From positions 124,001 through 188,000 of the forward strand of contig DKFP01000004.1 in the NCBI GenBank assembly GCA_002452405.1: a DNA stretch of 64,000 nucleotides. The letters are read 5' to 3'. The first letter of the stretch is position 1, and each line of letters opens with the position of its first letter. This stretch comes from Deferribacteraceae bacterium UBA6793. Its GTDB lineage: Bacteria; Chrysiogenota; Deferribacteres; Deferribacterales; Geovibrionaceae. The position numbers and the translations under genes are program-made. The notes beneath the pieces are model-generated. The model saw only the letters and a program-made list of their open reading frames with translations. It made no database searches and was not told the DNA's origin. Positions 25,142 to 33,380 of the stretch are shown here, one piece after another.

Positions 25142-26508
25142 TAACGTCCTCCGACTGTAATTTCGGGTATGCGCAGCGTCGGCTGTGCATCCGTAACAGG
25201 TACGTTCTGCCACTCTTTTCCGCATACACCTATGCTGAAACCGAGGTCGGAACCAACCATATCTATATTTGTCATGATGTCCGGTCCATTGCCTATAAGT
25301 GTGGCGTTGCGCACCGGTTCTCCTATCTTGCCATCTTCAATGAGGTAGCCTTCCGTCACCTCAAAAACAAAATCACCCGTGACTGTATTGACCTGTCCGC
25401 CGCCCATATCGGCTACATAAAGACCTTTATTCACAGAGGAAATTATATCTTCCGGTCTGGATTTGCCCGGTTTTATGTATGTGTTTGTCATGCGGACTAT
25501 GGGTCTGTAGCGAAAACTCTCTCTTCTGCCGTTTCCGGTGGAGTTTCTGCCCTCTTTCATAGCATACAATCTGTCGTACATATAATTTTTCAGCACTCCG
25601 TTCTCTATAAGAACGTTTTCGGCGGCGGAAGTTCCCTCGTCGTCATATATGAAACTGCCGCGTTTGCCTTTCAGCGTGCCGTCGTCAACGACGGTTATCA
25701 GTCCGGAAGCAACTTTTTCGCCCATTCTTCCGGCAAAAACACTGGTTCCGTTACACGCATGGTCAGCTTCGAGCCCATGCCCAACAGCCTCGTGCACCAT
25801 TGTTCCCCCCGCTTTCGAACCGAGCACAACAGGCATCATTCCGGCGGGTGCGTTTCTTGCTTTCAGGTTCTGCACTGCAAGTTTCCCTGCGCGCTCGCCT
25901 ATAGACGCAAAATCCATATTACGAGCCACTTCCGCACCGAATGCGCCGCCATCGGATATGACTGCCGTCTGCATTTCCTTCCCGTCGGATGCTGTGACAA
26001 TCGAGTGTGCTATCACATAATTAAGACTTTGCGATATATCATCGCCCAAACTGTTTATTATCCTGGTATTGCGGATAATTTCCATATATTTGCTTGTTTT
26101 CTGAATGATGCAGTCGTCAACGGACGCCGCCATATCCATCTCAGAAATGATCGATATCTTTTTCTCAGCGGATAGCCTGCTGAGTGTTTCATAGTTTCCC
26201 ACAGAAACCGGATTACCGAACGCTATGTCCTTTCCGCCGTTCTTTATGGAATACAAAAGCGCATCCGCAGTGTCCAGCAGGGACATCTCGTCTGTTTCCG
26301 TGGTGAAACCGAAAAAAGTTTTGCCATCGTCAATAATACGGAAGGAAACTCCCTGTTCGGCTGTATTTTCCAGCCTGTCCGGTTTTCCGTTTTCAAAAAC
26401 AGCGGTCAGTCGTTCGGTGTTCTCTGCAAACGCCTCAGCATAAACGCCGTGCGCCGCAAGTTTTTTCAGTATCCTGCGGATAACGGCGTCTGAAATGTTA
26501 CCATTCAT
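25141..26508 (-). CDS. tldD: Metalloprotease TldD
   Basis: This 455-residue protein is a TldD/PmbA-family zinc protease, with HEAVGH near residue 238 as the HExxxH zinc site. In E. coli TldD pairs with TldE (PmbA) to clip unfolded peptides and process some ribosomally made peptides. No tldE/pmbA gene is in this window, so the partner must lie elsewhere or this one acts alone. It overlaps the DUF4911-like gene by 11 bases at its start. Confidence 0.92.
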   Translation of the reverse strand: MNGNISDAVIRRILKKLAAHGVYAEAFAENTERLTAVFENGKPDRLENTAEQGVSFRIIDDGKTFFGFTTETDEMSLLDTADALLYSIKNGGKDIAFGNPVSVGNYETLSRLSAEKKISIISEMDMAASVDDCIIQKTSKYMEIIRNTRIINSLGDDISQSLNYVIAHSIVTASDGKEMQTAVISDGGAFGAEVARNMDFASIGERAGKLAVQNLKARNAPAGMMPVVLGSKAGGTMVHEAVGHGLEADHACNGTSVFAGRMGEKVASGLITVVDDGTLKGKRGSFIYDDEGTSAAENVLIENGVLKNYMYDRLYAMKEGRNSTGNGRRESFRYRPIVRMTNTYIKPGKSRPEDIISSVNKGLYVADMGGGQVNTVTGDFVFEVTEGYLIEDGKIGEPVRNATLIGNGPDIMTNIDMVGSDLGFSIGVCGKEWQNVPVTDAQPTLRIPEITVGGR

Positions 26509-26746
26509 CTATCTTTTCGCTCGCTTCCGTATGGATATTTTCAATAACCATTCCGTACTTTTTTAAGTCTTCCAGAACCAGAAGAACCGTCTCGTACTGG
26601 TCGTCGGTGGAATAAACAACCATTGAGCCTGTTTTCGCATCGACAGTGCGTACCAGTCCGATCCCCTCGTGGGAATCAATAATACTGTTAACTATAAGCA
26701 CGTCCTGTTTGCGTATATTGAATTTAACTCTGACAGTATACGGCAT
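26498..26746 (-). CDS. Small DUF4911-like protein
   Basis: This 82-residue protein (MPYTVRVKFNIRKQDVLIVN...) has an alternating beta/alpha pattern ending in LVLEDLKKYGMVIENI, and resembles DUF4911 proteins, which are small ferredoxin-like folds of unknown role. The recurrent content is a DSHEGIG loop and a hydrophobic strand SMVVYSTDDQYE, suggesting a ligand-sensing or regulatory fold rather than an enzyme. It abuts the unknown gene upstream and overlaps tldD downstream, so all three are co-translated. Confidence 0.65.
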   Translation of the reverse strand: MPYTVRVKFNIRKQDVLIVNSIIDSHEGIGLVRTVDAKTGSMVVYSTDDQYETVLLVLEDLKKYGMVIENIHTEASEKIDEW

Positions 26747-27148
26747 CTAAAACTCCAGAAGCTCTATGCGGCACTTCAAACCTGCGCCGACGAGCGGCGT
26801 AAGGTCGAATCTGTCCGAGTTCTCTATATACACCAAAGGCATATTAAGACTATTTATTTTTTCAGCAAATTTATCAGGATATTGCATGAAATAGTTAAAG
26901 TCGAACAAAAAGAAACCGCAACTAAAAATCAGCCCCTTTTTGCGTATCATAACGCCCTCTTCGATGGCAAACCGACGACCTTCGCCTTTCAGTTTTTCGA
27001 TTTCGACGGTCAGCGCACCATAGCTGAAAAGGTCAATACGGGCGCTCATACCTCTGCATTTACCATCCTCCATGTCGTAGTCAACTATGACAGGAAAGAT
27101 GTCGAGGTCTCTGAAAGTGATCTTTGTTACGCGGAAATCAGGACTCAA
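26747..27148 (-). CDS. Unknown protein between nusB and tldD
   Basis: I do not recognise this 133-residue protein. It is predicted soluble and mixed alpha/beta, without a signal peptide or helix long enough to span a membrane. One short hydrophobic stretch, GLIFSCGFFLFDFNYFM, lies near residues 72-88. The start is TTG at 27148, with GGAGGA six bases ahead, overlapping the end of nusB by 11 bases. The stop touches the next start. Tight packing between nusB and the DUF4911-like gene suggests a real, co-expressed protein. Confidence 0.6.
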   Translation of the reverse strand: MSPDFRVTKITFRDLDIFPVIVDYDMEDGKCRGMSARIDLFSYGALTVEIEKLKGEGRRFAIEEGVMIRKKGLIFSCGFFLFDFNYFMQYPDKFAEKINSLNMPLVYIENSDRFDLTPLVGAGLKCRIELLEF

Positions 27149-27584
27149 CCCTGTCCTCCGCCAGGTTATATTTCTTTCTGATATTTTCCAGAATACCGTT
27201 TACCAGAGACGCCGATTTTTCATCAGAATATTTTCTGGCGAGGGTAACGAAGTCGTTAACGATAGCGTAAAAAGGTGCGTTTCCGCCGAAAAGCTCGTAG
27301 ACGGCAACCCGCAGTATGCTCCTGTCCACTTCGCCCATGCGGTCGTAGTTCCAGTCCTCGCGGATGAAAGATTTGATTATCTCGTCGTTCGAATCCACAT
27401 CTGCGGACGCGCCGAGAAACAGAGAACATGCAAATTCTTTCGTCTCCTCACTCAGCTCCTCAACAGATTTCCAGTATGAATCGGAGATGTCCTTAGGGTT
27501 TTCGTCGTTATTAACGGAAAACCTGTACATCATCTCAAAAGCGTATCTTCTTCCTTTGGTGCGTTCTTTATATTGTTTCTTCAT
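27138..27584 (-). CDS. nusB: Transcription antitermination factor NusB
   Basis: This 148-residue all-helical protein is a NusB, which binds boxA RNA with NusE for rRNA antitermination. The N-terminal RRYAFEMMYRFSV helix and the C-terminal RVAVYELFGG...AIVNDFVTLARKYSDEKSASLVNGIL match the family. It follows ribH directly, the frequent ribH-nusB pairing. Confidence 0.95.
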   Translation of the reverse strand: MKKQYKERTKGRRYAFEMMYRFSVNNDENPKDISDSYWKSVEELSEETKEFACSLFLGASADVDSNDEIIKSFIREDWNYDRMGEVDRSILRVAVYELFGGNAPFYAIVNDFVTLARKYSDEKSASLVNGILENIRKKYNLAEDRVES

Positions 27585-28051
27585 TATACCAGCTTCAGCA
27601 CATTGACCATTTCAAGAGCGGACATAGCAGCCTCCGCACCTTTATTTCCGTGTTTTGTTCCCGCTCTTTCAACAGCCTGTTCGATAGTATCTGTTGTCAG
27701 AACACCGAAAATTACCGGAACACCTGTGTCCAGAGACACTTTTGCCACGCCTTTTGATACTTCGGCGGAAACATAGTCAAAGTGAGGTGTGGAACCGCGG
27801 ATAACTGCACCGAGGGTGATTATCGCGTCATATTTACCGGATGCGGCAAGTTTTTTTGCCATAAGCGGAATTTCGAACGCGCCGGGTACTTTGTAAACAA
27901 CTACGTCCTCTTCGTCCGCTTCGTGGCGCACCAGAGCGTCCACAGCGCCTCCGATAAGGCTTTTTGATATGAAGTCGTTGAATCTGCCCGCAACTATGGC
28001 AAATTTCATTCCTTTGCCGCTATATATCCCCTGTACGGTTTTAACTTCCAT
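27584..28051 (-). CDS. ribH: 6,7-dimethyl-8-ribityllumazine synthase
   Basis: This 155-residue lumazine synthase condenses 5-amino-6-ribitylaminouracil with dihydroxybutanone phosphate, the penultimate step to riboflavin. VAGRFNDFISKSLIGGAVDAL, the GAFEIPLMAKKLA segment and GAVIRGSTPHFDYVS, with its catalytic-histidine neighbourhood, are all present. Members assemble as icosahedral or pentameric shells. It overlaps the nusB start by one base and lies in the order ribD-ribE-ribBA-ribH-nusB. Confidence 0.97.
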   Translation of the reverse strand: MEVKTVQGIYSGKGMKFAIVAGRFNDFISKSLIGGAVDALVRHEADEEDVVVYKVPGAFEIPLMAKKLAASGKYDAIITLGAVIRGSTPHFDYVSAEVSKGVAKVSLDTGVPVIFGVLTTDTIEQAVERAGTKHGNKGAEAAMSALEMVNVLKLV

Positions 28052-28060
28052 CGTTTTCTC

Positions 28061-29284
28061 CTATATGTCCAGATGGTGTCCCATCTTTTCTTTTTTGGTC
28101 TTCATGTAATATTCGTTATTGGGGTTGACGCCGCATGTGATTCCGACGCGCTCCACAACCTCAAGTCCATATCCGGAAAGACAGCGCATTTTTTTCGGGT
28201 TGTTGGTTATCAGCCTTATCTGTCTGATGCCCATATGCCTTATTATCTGCGCACCGAAACCGTAATCGCGCATATCCTCTTCGAAACCGAGTTCAATGTT
28301 CGCCTGAATGGTATCCATGCCCTCGTCCTGAAGGTGGTAAGCGTTTATCTTGTTCAGGATGCCTATTCCTCTGCCCTCCTGAAAGAGATAGAGTACCATG
28401 CCTCTGCCCTCTTCATCCACCATTTTCATTGCTGTGTGGAGCTGGTCGCGGCAGTCGCAGCGCTCGGAACCGAAAACGTCACCTGTAAGACATTGTGAAT
28501 GAACGCGCATAAGCACAGGGTCGGCAGTTTTAAGGTCGCCCTTCCAGATTACTACAGCTTCCTGACCGTCCACGCGGCTTTTAAAGCCTGTGATGTTGAA
28601 ATCGCCGAACTCCGTGGGCAGGTGAGCCGTCGTAGTCTCCTGAATGAGCTGTTCGGTGTCCATTCTGTATTTTATCATATCAGCAATGGTAAGAATCTTC
28701 AAATTGTGTTCTTTAGCGAACTCCACAAGCTGCGGCATACGAGCCATTGAACCGTCATCGTTCATAATCTCGCATATCACTGCACCCTGATTGTTCAGTC
28801 CTGCCATTGCGGCAAGGTCAACAGAACCCTCTGTCTGTCCGGCGCGAACGAGAACGCCTCCCTCTCTTGCGCGCAGAGGGAAGATATGTCCCGGTCTGGC
28901 GAGATCTTCAGCACCTTTTGTGGGATCGTTTGCAACACGCACCGTCTGAGCCCTGTCGTGGGCGGATATTCCTGTTGTAACGCCCTCTTTAGCCTCTATG
29001 GACACTGTGAATGCAGTTCCGAAACGAGCTGAATTACGCTCTTCGCGCACCATGAGGTCAAGCCCCAGTTCGTCGCATCTTTTCGAAGGCATAGCGAGGC
29101 AGATAAGCCCTCGTCCATATTTAGCCATGAAATTTATCTTTTCCGGTGTGACAAAATCCGCAGCGAAAACAAGATCGCCCTCGTTCTCCCTGTCTTCGTC
29201 ATCCACCAGGATGACCATTTTTCCGTTTCTTATGTCCTCAAGAGCCTCTTCAACTGTACAGAGAGCCTTTTTAACATCACTCAT
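28061..29284 (-). CDS. ribBA: Bifunctional DHBP synthase / GTP cyclohydrolase II
   Basis: This 407-residue fusion opens both branches of riboflavin synthesis. The N-terminal half converts ribulose 5-phosphate to dihydroxybutanone phosphate (DDEDRENEGDLV near 27; FPLRAREGGVLVRAGQTEGSVD). The C-terminal half opens GTP (MRVHSQCLTGDVFGSERCDC, with Zn cysteines near 255-268, and QEGRGIG near 300). No key residue looks lost. Gaps to its neighbours are under ten bases. Confidence 0.97.
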   Translation of the reverse strand: MSDVKKALCTVEEALEDIRNGKMVILVDDEDRENEGDLVFAADFVTPEKINFMAKYGRGLICLAMPSKRCDELGLDLMVREERNSARFGTAFTVSIEAKEGVTTGISAHDRAQTVRVANDPTKGAEDLARPGHIFPLRAREGGVLVRAGQTEGSVDLAAMAGLNNQGAVICEIMNDDGSMARMPQLVEFAKEHNLKILTIADMIKYRMDTEQLIQETTTAHLPTEFGDFNITGFKSRVDGQEAVVIWKGDLKTADPVLMRVHSQCLTGDVFGSERCDCRDQLHTAMKMVDEEGRGMVLYLFQEGRGIGILNKINAYHLQDEGMDTIQANIELGFEEDMRDYGFGAQIIRHMGIRQIRLITNNPKKMRCLSGYGLEVVERVGITCGVNPNNEYYMKTKKEKMGHHLDI

Positions 29285-29293
29285 GACAACTCC

Positions 29294-29929
29294 TTAATCC
29301 GTCAGACTGTTCAGGTTGTCCAGAAAATCGCTGCTGTTCTTTTCTTTTTTCAACAGTTTTTCCAGATATCTGGCGACAGTATCCACTTCCAGATTTACGA
29401 CTGAACCCTGTTTTTTGTCGGAAAGAGCAGTGTTCTCATAGGTGTGCGGTATAACGGCGACATCGAACGTCAGCCCGCCCACGCGAGCCGTCGTAAGGCT
29501 TATACCGTCCACACAAATTGAACCCTTCTCCGCTATATATCTGTCTATCTCCTGCGGATACCTGACTGTCAGGATATACGCACTGGTCTTTCTTTCCAGT
29601 TTTTCTATGGTGCCTGTCGCATCAACGTGTCCGCTGACAAGGTGCCCGCCAAGACGCGTATTAAGTGTCAGCGCCCTTTCAAGATTAACTTTTGTGCCGT
29701 TAGAGACCGAAGCGAACGCACTCTTTTTCAAAGTTTCGTAAGAAATATCCGCCTTGAAGGTGTCTCCGGACATAGATGTAACCGTAAGGCATGTGCCGTT
29801 GACGGCTATGGAATCGCCAACCGCCGAACCTTCCAGCACTTTTTTGCAGCCCACTGTAACAACGGCGAAATCGCCCCTGCGCTCAATGGACACAATCTTT
29901 CCGGTCTCTTCAATAATACCTGTGAACAT
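29294..29929 (-). CDS. ribE: Riboflavin synthase, alpha subunit
   Basis: This 211-residue protein carries two lumazine-binding repeats: MFTGIIEETGKIVSIERR...GDSIAVNGTCLTV, and HVDATGTIEKL...KGSICVDGISLT in the second half. It dismutates two lumazines into riboflavin and the ribitylaminouracil precursor. The stop lies ten bases before ribBA, and the start follows the ribD stop with no gap. Confidence 0.96.
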   Translation of the reverse strand: MFTGIIEETGKIVSIERRGDFAVVTVGCKKVLEGSAVGDSIAVNGTCLTVTSMSGDTFKADISYETLKKSAFASVSNGTKVNLERALTLNTRLGGHLVSGHVDATGTIEKLERKTSAYILTVRYPQEIDRYIAEKGSICVDGISLTTARVGGLTFDVAVIPHTYENTALSDKKQGSVVNLEVDTVARYLEKLLKKEKNSSDFLDNLNSLTD

Positions 29930-31099
29930 TTATCCTCTGTGGGACGAGCAGCCGCAGCCGCTGCATCCCCTTATCTTTTCCGTAAGTTCCAGAACTGGTT
30001 TCGTATAGTCAGAAACCTTACCCGAATAGAGCATGTCCCCTTCGAACATTCTGGTCTGCACTCCTGTTAATTTATGCGCCTGCGCAACAGTTTCAACACC
30101 GTTTCCGCAGACAGACATCCTGCCGCCGCCAATGACCATTGGCGCTATGATAAAATCAGCCTTGTCAACCAGCCCCGCATCGAAAAATGCACCGACGGTT
30201 TTTCCGCCGCCTTCTATCATAACATTAAGAATTTTCCGTTCTATCAGCTTTTTAGAAAAATATTGCAGGTCAAGTCCATCTGCCCCGTAGGGAACAGATA
30301 ATACATCTATGCCACATTTTTCATATTTATCAATATTTTTATTACGGTCAGACGTAACATATATTAGTTTATCTCTGGAATTTTGCACCAGTTTGCGTTC
30401 AAGACTCATCCGTCCGTTGGGATCCAGAACTATTTTATAAGGATCGCGGTCAGACTTTATAAGCCTGACGGTCAGTTCAGGGTCGTCCTGTTCAACGGTT
30501 GAAACACCCACCAGAACAGCATCTGACACCGCGCGGAGATAATGTGCGTAAGCTCTTGATGAATGAGACGTTATCCACTTCGAATCACCGGAGCGGGAGG
30601 CTATCTTGCCGTCAACGGATTGCGCCAGCTTAACAGTGTAATAAGGCAGCCCCGTGTATATGAATTTTGAGAAATCCTCTATTATAGAGGCACAAAGCTC
30701 CTCCATGTATCCTATGAAAACTTCCACCCCGTGCTGACGAAGGTATTCCACACCCTTTCCGGCGTTTACCGGATTGGGGTCAACAACGCCTATGAAAACC
30801 CTCTTTATGCCGGACCCGACTATTTTTTCAACACACGGCGGTGTTTTCCCGAAATGGGAACAGGGTTCGAGCGTAACATAAAGATCCGCGCCTTCAACGC
30901 TTTCAGGGCATCCGTCAATAGCGTTCACTTCTGCGTGTGCCTCGCCGTATGCCATATGCCAGCCGCGGGAGATTATAGTATTCTCCTTTGCGACGATAGC
31001 GCCGACACAGGGATTGGTCTTTGTGTATCCCTTGCCCAGAAGCGCAAGCTGGACACACTCCTGCATCACCTCAAGCGGGTTAAGAAGTCCTTTTTCCAA
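29930..31099 (-). CDS. ribD: Bifunctional diaminohydroxyphosphoribosylaminopyrimidine deaminase / reductase
   Basis: This 389-residue RibD performs deamination then reduction in riboflavin synthesis. The zinc deaminase motifs HAEVNAI (near 54) and PCSHFGKTPPC (near 79) are intact. The reductase half includes KLAQSVDGKIASRSGDSKWI and MIEGGGKTVGAFF. The extreme C-terminus is Cys-rich (GCSGCGCSSHRG), which is unusual. The start is TTG at 31099, with GAGGAGAG five bases ahead, inside the end of plsY. No FMN riboswitch precedes it. Confidence 0.95.
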   Translation of the reverse strand: MEKGLLNPLEVMQECVQLALLGKGYTKTNPCVGAIVAKENTIISRGWHMAYGEAHAEVNAIDGCPESVEGADLYVTLEPCSHFGKTPPCVEKIVGSGIKRVFIGVVDPNPVNAGKGVEYLRQHGVEVFIGYMEELCASIIEDFSKFIYTGLPYYTVKLAQSVDGKIASRSGDSKWITSHSSRAYAHYLRAVSDAVLVGVSTVEQDDPELTVRLIKSDRDPYKIVLDPNGRMSLERKLVQNSRDKLIYVTSDRNKNIDKYEKCGIDVLSVPYGADGLDLQYFSKKLIERKILNVMIEGGGKTVGAFFDAGLVDKADFIIAPMVIGGGRMSVCGNGVETVAQAHKLTGVQTRMFEGDMLYSGKVSDYTKPVLELTEKIRGCSGCGCSSHRG

Positions 31100-31688
31100 C
31101 TTTTCTCTCCTCGCCCCGAACGATTCTGGCGATGTTTCCTCTGTGGAGCCAGATTATCAGCAGGGCAATGACAACGGTTATGTATCGAAGATGGTTCCAT
31201 TCGGAGCCGAACCACACCATAACGGCAAGGAAAGCCGCTGCTGTGACGGAACCGAGGGATACCATCTGGAACACGGCAAGCATTATGCCGAATATGAACG
31301 CGGCTATGAGGAGCTGAAACGGAGCCAGAGCCAGAAATACGCCCACACCCGTCGCAACACCCTTTCCGCCTTTAAATTTCAGAAAGCAGGTGAAGCTGTG
31401 ACCTATAATAAGAGCAACCGCACCGATGAGCACAAGCCAGCTTTCACCGTAAAAATGTTTCAGAATCATCACAGGGATAAAGCCTTTCATCATATCGGCA
31501 AAAAGTACGCCTATGAAGCCCCATTTGCCAAGCACACGGGCGGCGTTACTCGCCCCGACATTACCGCTCCCCACAGTTCTGATATCAATACCCTTGATCT
31601 TTTTCACCACAAGATATGCTGTGGGAATAGACCCGATGACGTAACAAACCGCTACAATGACAGCGGCAGTCAAAACAGTAAATATCAT
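31080..31688 (-). CDS. plsY: Acyl-phosphate:glycerol-3-phosphate acyltransferase PlsY
   Basis: This membrane enzyme of about 203 residues makes lysophosphatidate from acyl-phosphate and glycerol-3-phosphate. The three cytosolic signatures are seen: GSIPTAYLVVKK...TVGSGNVGASNAARVLG, the GHSFTCFLKFKGGKGVATGVG loop and the hydrophobic segments between. I start at ATG 31688, with GGTGAG ahead and a four-base ATGA overlap with the DUF362 gene; the open frame extends further upstream but inside that gene. PgsA lies two genes upstream, giving a small phospholipid cluster. Confidence 0.94.
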   Translation of the reverse strand: MIFTVLTAAVIVAVCYVIGSIPTAYLVVKKIKGIDIRTVGSGNVGASNAARVLGKWGFIGVLFADMMKGFIPVMILKHFYGESWLVLIGAVALIIGHSFTCFLKFKGGKGVATGVGVFLALAPFQLLIAAFIFGIMLAVFQMVSLGSVTAAAFLAVMVWFGSEWNHLRYITVVIALLIIWLHRGNIARIVRGEERKVGKRTS

Positions 31689-32767
31689 GATCTCACCATC
31701 ATTCTGTGCAGCCATGACCTCTGCATACCGACAGCGTCGGACTCGCAGACTTCGTGACAGCAGAAACACTCAATGCATTTGTTTTTATCTATAAAAGGAT
31801 AGGATTCAACAACGGAAATAGCGTCAACAGGACAGCTCTTTTTACAGAGCATACACTTAATACAAGGTTCATTCAGCACGACAGGTTTCACATAGACCTG
31901 TTCCGCAACTAGTTTTTTCATAAAAACCGGCACGCGCATTTTTCTTGACAGCGGGATTTTCACTATCGGCACGTTAGTCTCCGGTACTTCTATCCACGAA
32001 GGGTCATAACCCATGCGGAGCGCCTCGGCGGTGGTCATGCAGAAGCTGTCTTTAAGCCCAAGCATCCGGGTTACAGCGATATCAAGTCCAACGGCATCCG
32101 AGCAGGCTGCGGCTATACCCAGCGGAACCGGATTTCCACGGGAAGGACCATCCCCTTCGTGTGCAACTATGCCGTCTATAATGTGCATCGTTTTGTCGCC
32201 CAGAAGGGTGAAATACTGATATATCTTAGCGCCAAGCTCAGTGTCGGAGGGGTATTTCCTGTGGAAGCCCACCTTTGCAGTGCCTGGGATAAGCCCGAAC
32301 AGGTTTTTGACTGAAAGCGTCAATCCAGTTAGCGAGTGTGTCTTTATTTTCGGCAGATTGATTATCACATCAACCTCGTCCGCCAGCGATGAATACATGA
32401 AACCATCCCTCTGCACAGGTTCATAGCTCTCCACACGGACGATTTTAACGTCCGCATCTTCCGCTGCTCTGCCCACGCCTGTGACATCCAGCACCTTTTC
32501 GTATTTTCCGAAGTTGGCACCGGGACTGTCTCCCAGTATAAGCTGAGCGTTTGTGAATTTTTTCAGCGAAGTTATAACAGCGCGCACAAAATCGGGATGT
32601 GTCGTTACAGCCCGCTTCGGCGGCGTTGCAGAAAGGAGATTTGGTTTTAAAAGAATTTTGGACGCAGAGGCAAGTCTGTCTCTTTCAGATTCAAAGTATA
32701 AGTCTATCAGCTCATTAAGGCTATCGTCCTGATAGCTCCCGCATTGTGCGGTGAATAGTTTACACAT
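31685..32767 (-). CDS. DUF362 protein with C-terminal bis-[4Fe-4S] ferredoxin domain
   Basis: This 360-residue protein has a DUF362 region (LLKPNLLSATPPKRAVTTHP near 40; LPKIKTHSLTGLTLSVKNLFG near 140) followed by a ferredoxin domain with eight cysteines (EPCIKCMLCKKSCP near 300 and NKCIECFCCHEVCE near 330). Such proteins are common in anaerobes; their redox partner and reaction are unknown. It overlaps plsY and pgsA by a few bases, so it travels with phospholipid genes without an obvious biochemical link. Confidence 0.85.
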   Translation of the reverse strand: MCKLFTAQCGSYQDDSLNELIDLYFESERDRLASASKILLKPNLLSATPPKRAVTTHPDFVRAVITSLKKFTNAQLILGDSPGANFGKYEKVLDVTGVGRAAEDADVKIVRVESYEPVQRDGFMYSSLADEVDVIINLPKIKTHSLTGLTLSVKNLFGLIPGTAKVGFHRKYPSDTELGAKIYQYFTLLGDKTMHIIDGIVAHEGDGPSRGNPVPLGIAAACSDAVGLDIAVTRMLGLKDSFCMTTAEALRMGYDPSWIEVPETNVPIVKIPLSRKMRVPVFMKKLVAEQVYVKPVVLNEPCIKCMLCKKSCPVDAISVVESYPFIDKNKCIECFCCHEVCESDAVGMQRSWLHRMMVRS

Positions 32768-33314
32768 TTTCGGATCTTATAAAGTCCCTGTAGTACACCC
32801 ATGCAGACTGGATTGAAAGTATGACCGAAAGGTAGACAAGTACCTTTCCTATCATAAGGATATCCAACCCCAGCAGAGGATTTTTGAATATTATACAACC
32901 CACGCCAACCATCTGAAACGCGGTCTTTATCTTTCCACCCATCCCCGCAGCAATAACCTGCCCTTTGCTTGCAGCGAAACTGCGCAGCGCGTTAATGGCA
33001 AGATCGCGGGTGATTAGAATTATAACGACGACAGCTTCAAGCCTGTGCAGTTCAACAAACACTACCAGTGTAGCAGTTACAAGCACTTTATCAGCTATCG
33101 GATCAAGTATTTTACCTAAATCTGTGATAAGATTGTATTTTCTAGCAATATATCCATCAACATAGTCGGTTGCGGCTGCTATTGTATAAAGAACGGTTGC
33201 AACAACATCGCTCCAGAAAGTATCCAGATACATCAGCCATATAAACACGGGTACCATGGCAATTCTGAATATTGTAAGCCAGTTTGCAACGTTCATCTGA
33301 GCGGATAATGACAT
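32760..33314 (-). CDS. pgsA: CDP-diacylglycerol-glycerol-3-phosphate 3-phosphatidyltransferase
   Basis: This 184-residue membrane enzyme makes phosphatidylglycerol phosphate. The CDP-alcohol phosphotransferase motif is seen as D-Y-V-D-G-Y-I-A-R...LGKILDPIADK (near 47-72), with the Asp residues that hold metal and CDP-DAG. Several hydrophobic helices follow. It is first in the block 33314-21678 and has its own promoter (33341-33369). Confidence 0.95.
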   Translation of the reverse strand: MSLSAQMNVANWLTIFRIAMVPVFIWLMYLDTFWSDVVATVLYTIAAATDYVDGYIARKYNLITDLGKILDPIADKVLVTATLVVFVELHRLEAVVVIILITRDLAINALRSFAASKGQVIAAGMGGKIKTAFQMVGVGCIIFKNPLLGLDILMIGKVLVYLSVILSIQSAWVYYRDFIRSENV

Positions 33315-33340
33315 ATTTAAATTCCCTCTGTCAGGGGGTG

Positions 33341-33369
33341 ATTATACAGCCATGTGAAGTATTTATCCA
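33341..33369 (-). promoter_or_regulatory. Promoter of the pgsA-to-pilT block
   Basis: In the 66-base gap after ptsI, the minus strand has TGGATA (33364-33369), 17 bases, then a perfect TATAAT (33341-33346). The -35 hexamer is the same as in the rpsO promoter candidate. Transcription would begin near 33334, with GAGGGAA ahead of the pgsA ATG. I see no terminator in the gap, so read-through from ptsI is possible. Confidence 0.6.
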
Positions 33370-33380
33370 GTAAATTCTTT

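Noticed and set aside
31689..31769. N-terminal extension of PlsY
   Set aside because: It lies inside the ferredoxin-like gene and is charged. The membrane protein begins naturally at ATG 31688 with GGTGAG ahead.
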